Positions 7,370 through 8,939 of a stretch of 8,939 nt of DNA are shown in pieces (within the stretch, counting starts at the first letter, position 1; each line of letters begins with the position of its first letter). The notes beneath the pieces are model-generated. The model ran no database searches and was not told the DNA's origin. It saw only the letters and a list, made by a program, of their open reading frames with translations. The stretch is from NCBI GenBank assembly GCA_021160085.1, contig JAGHDE010000146.1:1-8939 (forward strand). The letters run 5' to 3'. Source of the stretch: Pseudomonadota bacterium. Its GTDB lineage: Bacteria; Desulfobacterota; WTBG01; JAGOGO01. The translations under genes were made by a program, and so were the position numbers.

Positions 7370-8260
7370 ATGATAACCAGAAAGCATCCCATTATTAGGG
7401 GCCTTGTTGGGTTAATTTTAGCATTGGCTATATTTTTCTTTTCGGTGCTTGTTCTTTCGTCTCTGATGGGAAGCGATAAAGAATTTTTACCTTCCGAAAA
7501 AATTGCGGTTGTTCCTGTTAATGGAATAATAATCGATTCTCAAACCATTATTGACCAGCTCCGTAAATTTAAAAAAAACAGCAATGTTAAGGCTGTGGTG
7601 GTTCGCATCGACTCACCCGGAGGAGGAGTGGGGCCATCCCAGGAAATATATGAAGAAATCAAAAAGGTCCGAAAAGAAAAAACGGTAGTTGCTTCCATTG
7701 GATCGATTGGCGCTTCCGGAGGTTATTATGTAGCCTGTGCCGCCAATAAAATCATGGCTAATCCTGGAACAATTATCGGCAGCATTGCTGTTATTGTACA
7801 ATATACCAATATAGCGGAGTTGATGGAAAAAATCGGACTCAAGGGTATCGTTATCAAGAGCGGAAAATATAAAGATATCATGTCTCCTCTTCGGGATATT
7901 GACAAAGAAGAGAGAGAGTTGATTCAAAACGTAATTGACGATATCCATAACCAGTTTGTTTCTTCGGTTGCCGAGGAAAGGCATTTGGAAAAAGCAACGG
8001 TGGAGGCAATAGCTGATGGCAGAATTTTTACCGGCCTTCAGGCTAAAGAGATAGGACTGATCGATGAGATTGGGACCTTTTATGACGCCATTGATATGGC
8101 TGCTGAAATGGCTGGTATTGAAGGAGAGCCAAAAATTATATACCCTGAAAAAAAGTTTTCGTTTTCTGACTACTTCTTCGAAAAAGCTTCCCGAAAATTA
8201 GGTGAAATACTCTGTTCCCCCTATCGGTTTAGCTACTTGTCCGCTTTTAAACATGATTAA
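7370..8260 (+). CDS. sppA: Signal peptide peptidase SppA, short S49-family form
   Basis: A membrane-anchored serine peptidase thought to degrade cleaved signal peptides. Residues 1-10 are basic and 11-33 form one hydrophobic segment, a signal anchor that would place the catalytic domain outside the cytoplasmic membrane. The S49 core shows VRIDSPGGGV (78-87), the nucleophile S116 in GASGGYY (114-120), NPGTIIGSIAV (131-141), and the probable general base K168 in KSGKYKDIMSP. The 52-residue Ser-to-Lys distance equals that of the Bacillus subtilis SppA dyad (S147/K199). At 296 aa it is the single-domain form, not the tandem E. coli type. The ATG at 7370 has no Shine-Dalgarno; its context AATAAATG resembles that of aroA. 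The last eight bases overlap the next gene. Confidence 0.93.
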   Translation: MITRKHPIIRGLVGLILALAIFFFSVLVLSSLMGSDKEFLPSEKIAVVPVNGIIIDSQTIIDQLRKFKKNSNVKAVVVRIDSPGGGVGPSQEIYEEIKKVRKEKTVVASIGSIGASGGYYVACAANKIMANPGTIIGSIAVIVQYTNIAELMEKIGLKGIVIKSGKYKDIMSPLRDIDKEERELIQNVIDDIHNQFVSSVAEERHLEKATVEAIADGRIFTGLQAKEIGLIDEIGTFYDAIDMAAEMAGIEGEPKIIYPEKKFSFSDYFFEKASRKLGEILCSPYRFSYLSAFKHD

Positions 8261-8915
8261 AATCCACCATACCCTCTTATCTGCCTTTGGCCCCCAGAAC
8301 TGGTGGCCGGCAGATACCCCTGAAGAAGTTCTCTTTGGTACGATATTAACCCAAAACACAAGCTGGAAAAATGCTAAAAATGCTATTTCTGCCTTGAAGA
8401 CTGCCGGCAAGTTGAATTTTGAAGCGGTCTCTCAAATGGGCTTGGATGAGCTCGCACTATTGGTAAAGCCGGCAAGATTTCTAAACCAAAAAGCTAAAGC
8501 ATTAAAAGTATTTGCAGACTATTTTGGAAACAACTATAATTTCAGCCTTGAAAAAATGAGGGGGGTAAATTATTTGGTTGTGAGAAATGAACTTCTAAAC
8601 CTTCATCGAATAGGTCCCGAGACTGCGGACAGTATGCTTTTATATGCTTTGGAAAAACCTGTTTTTGTCATAGATGCTTATACTAAAAGAATTTTCAGCA
8701 GGCATGGTTTCATAAAAAAGGAAGCCTCGTATGATGCTATCCAGAAATTCTTTATGGACAACCTTCCGAAAGATGTAAAGCTTTATAACGAATTTCATGC
8801 ATTGATTGTCCGCACTGGATATCTGTTCTGCAAACCAAAACCATTGTGTGACCACTGCCCATTATTAAACAGCAAAATTCAGTTACACAGGACGCAGGAG
8901 GAAAATTTTGACTGA
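8253..8915 (+). CDS. HhH-GPD DNA glycosylase, endonuclease III superfamily
   Basis: A base-excision-repair glycosylase of the EndoIII/MagIII-like group, 220 aa from ATG 8253. FGPQNWWPA (12-20) and GTILTQNTSW (29-38) are hallmarks of this subfamily. The helix-hairpin-helix is LHRIGPETADSML (117-129), and the catalytic Asp is D141 in VIDAYTKR. E123 occupies the position of the EndoIII Schiff-base lysine, so a monofunctional glycosylase without AP lyase is likely. The C-terminus has only C193, C199 and C202 (C-x5-C-x2-C); where a fourth Fe-S cysteine would fall, residue 208 is Lys. A GTG at 8202 extends the frame by 17 codons, but family proteins begin near the chosen Met, which overlaps the sppA stop by eight bases. 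The substrate is unknown; alkylated purines are possible by analogy with Helicobacter MagIII. Confidence 0.88.
   Translation: MIKIHHTLLSAFGPQNWWPADTPEEVLFGTILTQNTSWKNAKNAISALKTAGKLNFEAVSQMGLDELALLVKPARFLNQKAKALKVFADYFGNNYNFSLEKMRGVNYLVVRNELLNLHRIGPETADSMLLYALEKPVFVIDAYTKRIFSRHGFIKKEASYDAIQKFFMDNLPKDVKLYNEFHALIVRTGYLFCKPKPLCDHCPLLNSKIQLHRTQEENFD
8896..8901 (+). promoter_or_regulatory. Strong Shine-Dalgarno for the next gene
   Basis: AGGAGG lies inside the end of the glycosylase gene, six bases before a TTG codon at 8908. Its quality and spacing support initiation there rather than at the ATG at 8924, which is 22 bases away. Confidence 0.65.
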
Positions 8916-8939
8916 ATTAAAATATGGTGAAAAAGCAAT
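8908..8939 (+). CDS. Start of a downstream gene, truncated by the window end
   Basis: A TTG start at 8908 with AGGAGG six bases upstream opens a frame that stays open for ten full codons to the window edge and reads as fMet-Thr-Glu-Leu-Lys-Tyr-Gly-Glu-Lys-Ala. It overlaps the glycosylase stop by eight bases, the same geometry as sppA with the glycosylase, so it is probably in the same operon. Too little is visible to name a family. An alternative start at ATG 8924 in another frame lacks a well-spaced ribosome site. Confidence 0.5.
   Translation, partial: MTELKYGEKA

Noticed and set aside
8202..8252. GTG at 8202 as start of the glycosylase, extending it by 17 residues
   Set aside because: The extension is simply the out-of-frame reading of the sppA end and has no ribosome site. 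The subfamily's conserved region begins about ten residues after the ATG at 8253.

Overview
The window is a compact, single-strand (+) stretch of a bacterial chromosome, moderately AT-rich (about 40% G+C by eye). It holds eight confident genes in the order pheA - hisC - tyrA - aroA - cmk - rpsA - sppA - nth-like glycosylase, plus the first codons of a ninth. The core aroA-cmk-rpsA order is shared with Proteobacteria. A bifunctional AroQ/prephenate dehydratase, a HisC-type aminotransferase, TyrA and a short S49 peptidase after rpsA are the arrangement I associate with Desulfobacterota/'Deltaproteobacteria' and close relatives. That lineage call is inference from gene order and protein style, not from a marker comparison.

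Layout: 1-136 is an AT-rich leader with a plausible promoter. 137-3247 encodes the post-chorismate part of aromatic amino acid synthesis: PheA (chorismate to phenylpyruvate, with a C-terminal ACT sensor), HisC (transamination of imidazole-acetol phosphate and/or aromatic keto acids) and TyrA (prephenate to 4-hydroxyphenylpyruvate). A 159-bp gap (3248-3406) is the only substantial intergenic region. It contains a perfect TTGACA hexamer, a nearly G+C-free tract, an orphan AGGAGGG and a small Phe/Tyr-rich reading frame whose stop overlaps the aroA start. 3407-7341 encodes AroA (EPSP synthase, supplying the chorismate precursor), cytidylate kinase and a six-domain ribosomal protein S1, coupled by a 1-base overlap and then direct abutment. 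7370-8260 is a small SppA-type membrane-anchored peptidase. 8253-8915 is a HhH-GPD DNA glycosylase of the EndoIII superfamily, and a TTG-initiated gene begins at 8908 and runs off the end.

The genes look co-transcribed: no strong terminator is visible anywhere, and spacings are short or overlapping except before aroA. Functionally the window couples shikimate-pathway output to nucleotide and translation housekeeping. I see no mobile element, CRISPR array, RNA gene or phage feature. I do not find strong evidence for an undescribed system. The most interesting spots are the tyrA-aroA gap, the glycosylase with an incomplete Fe-S cysteine set, and the cofactor-binding loop of TyrA.
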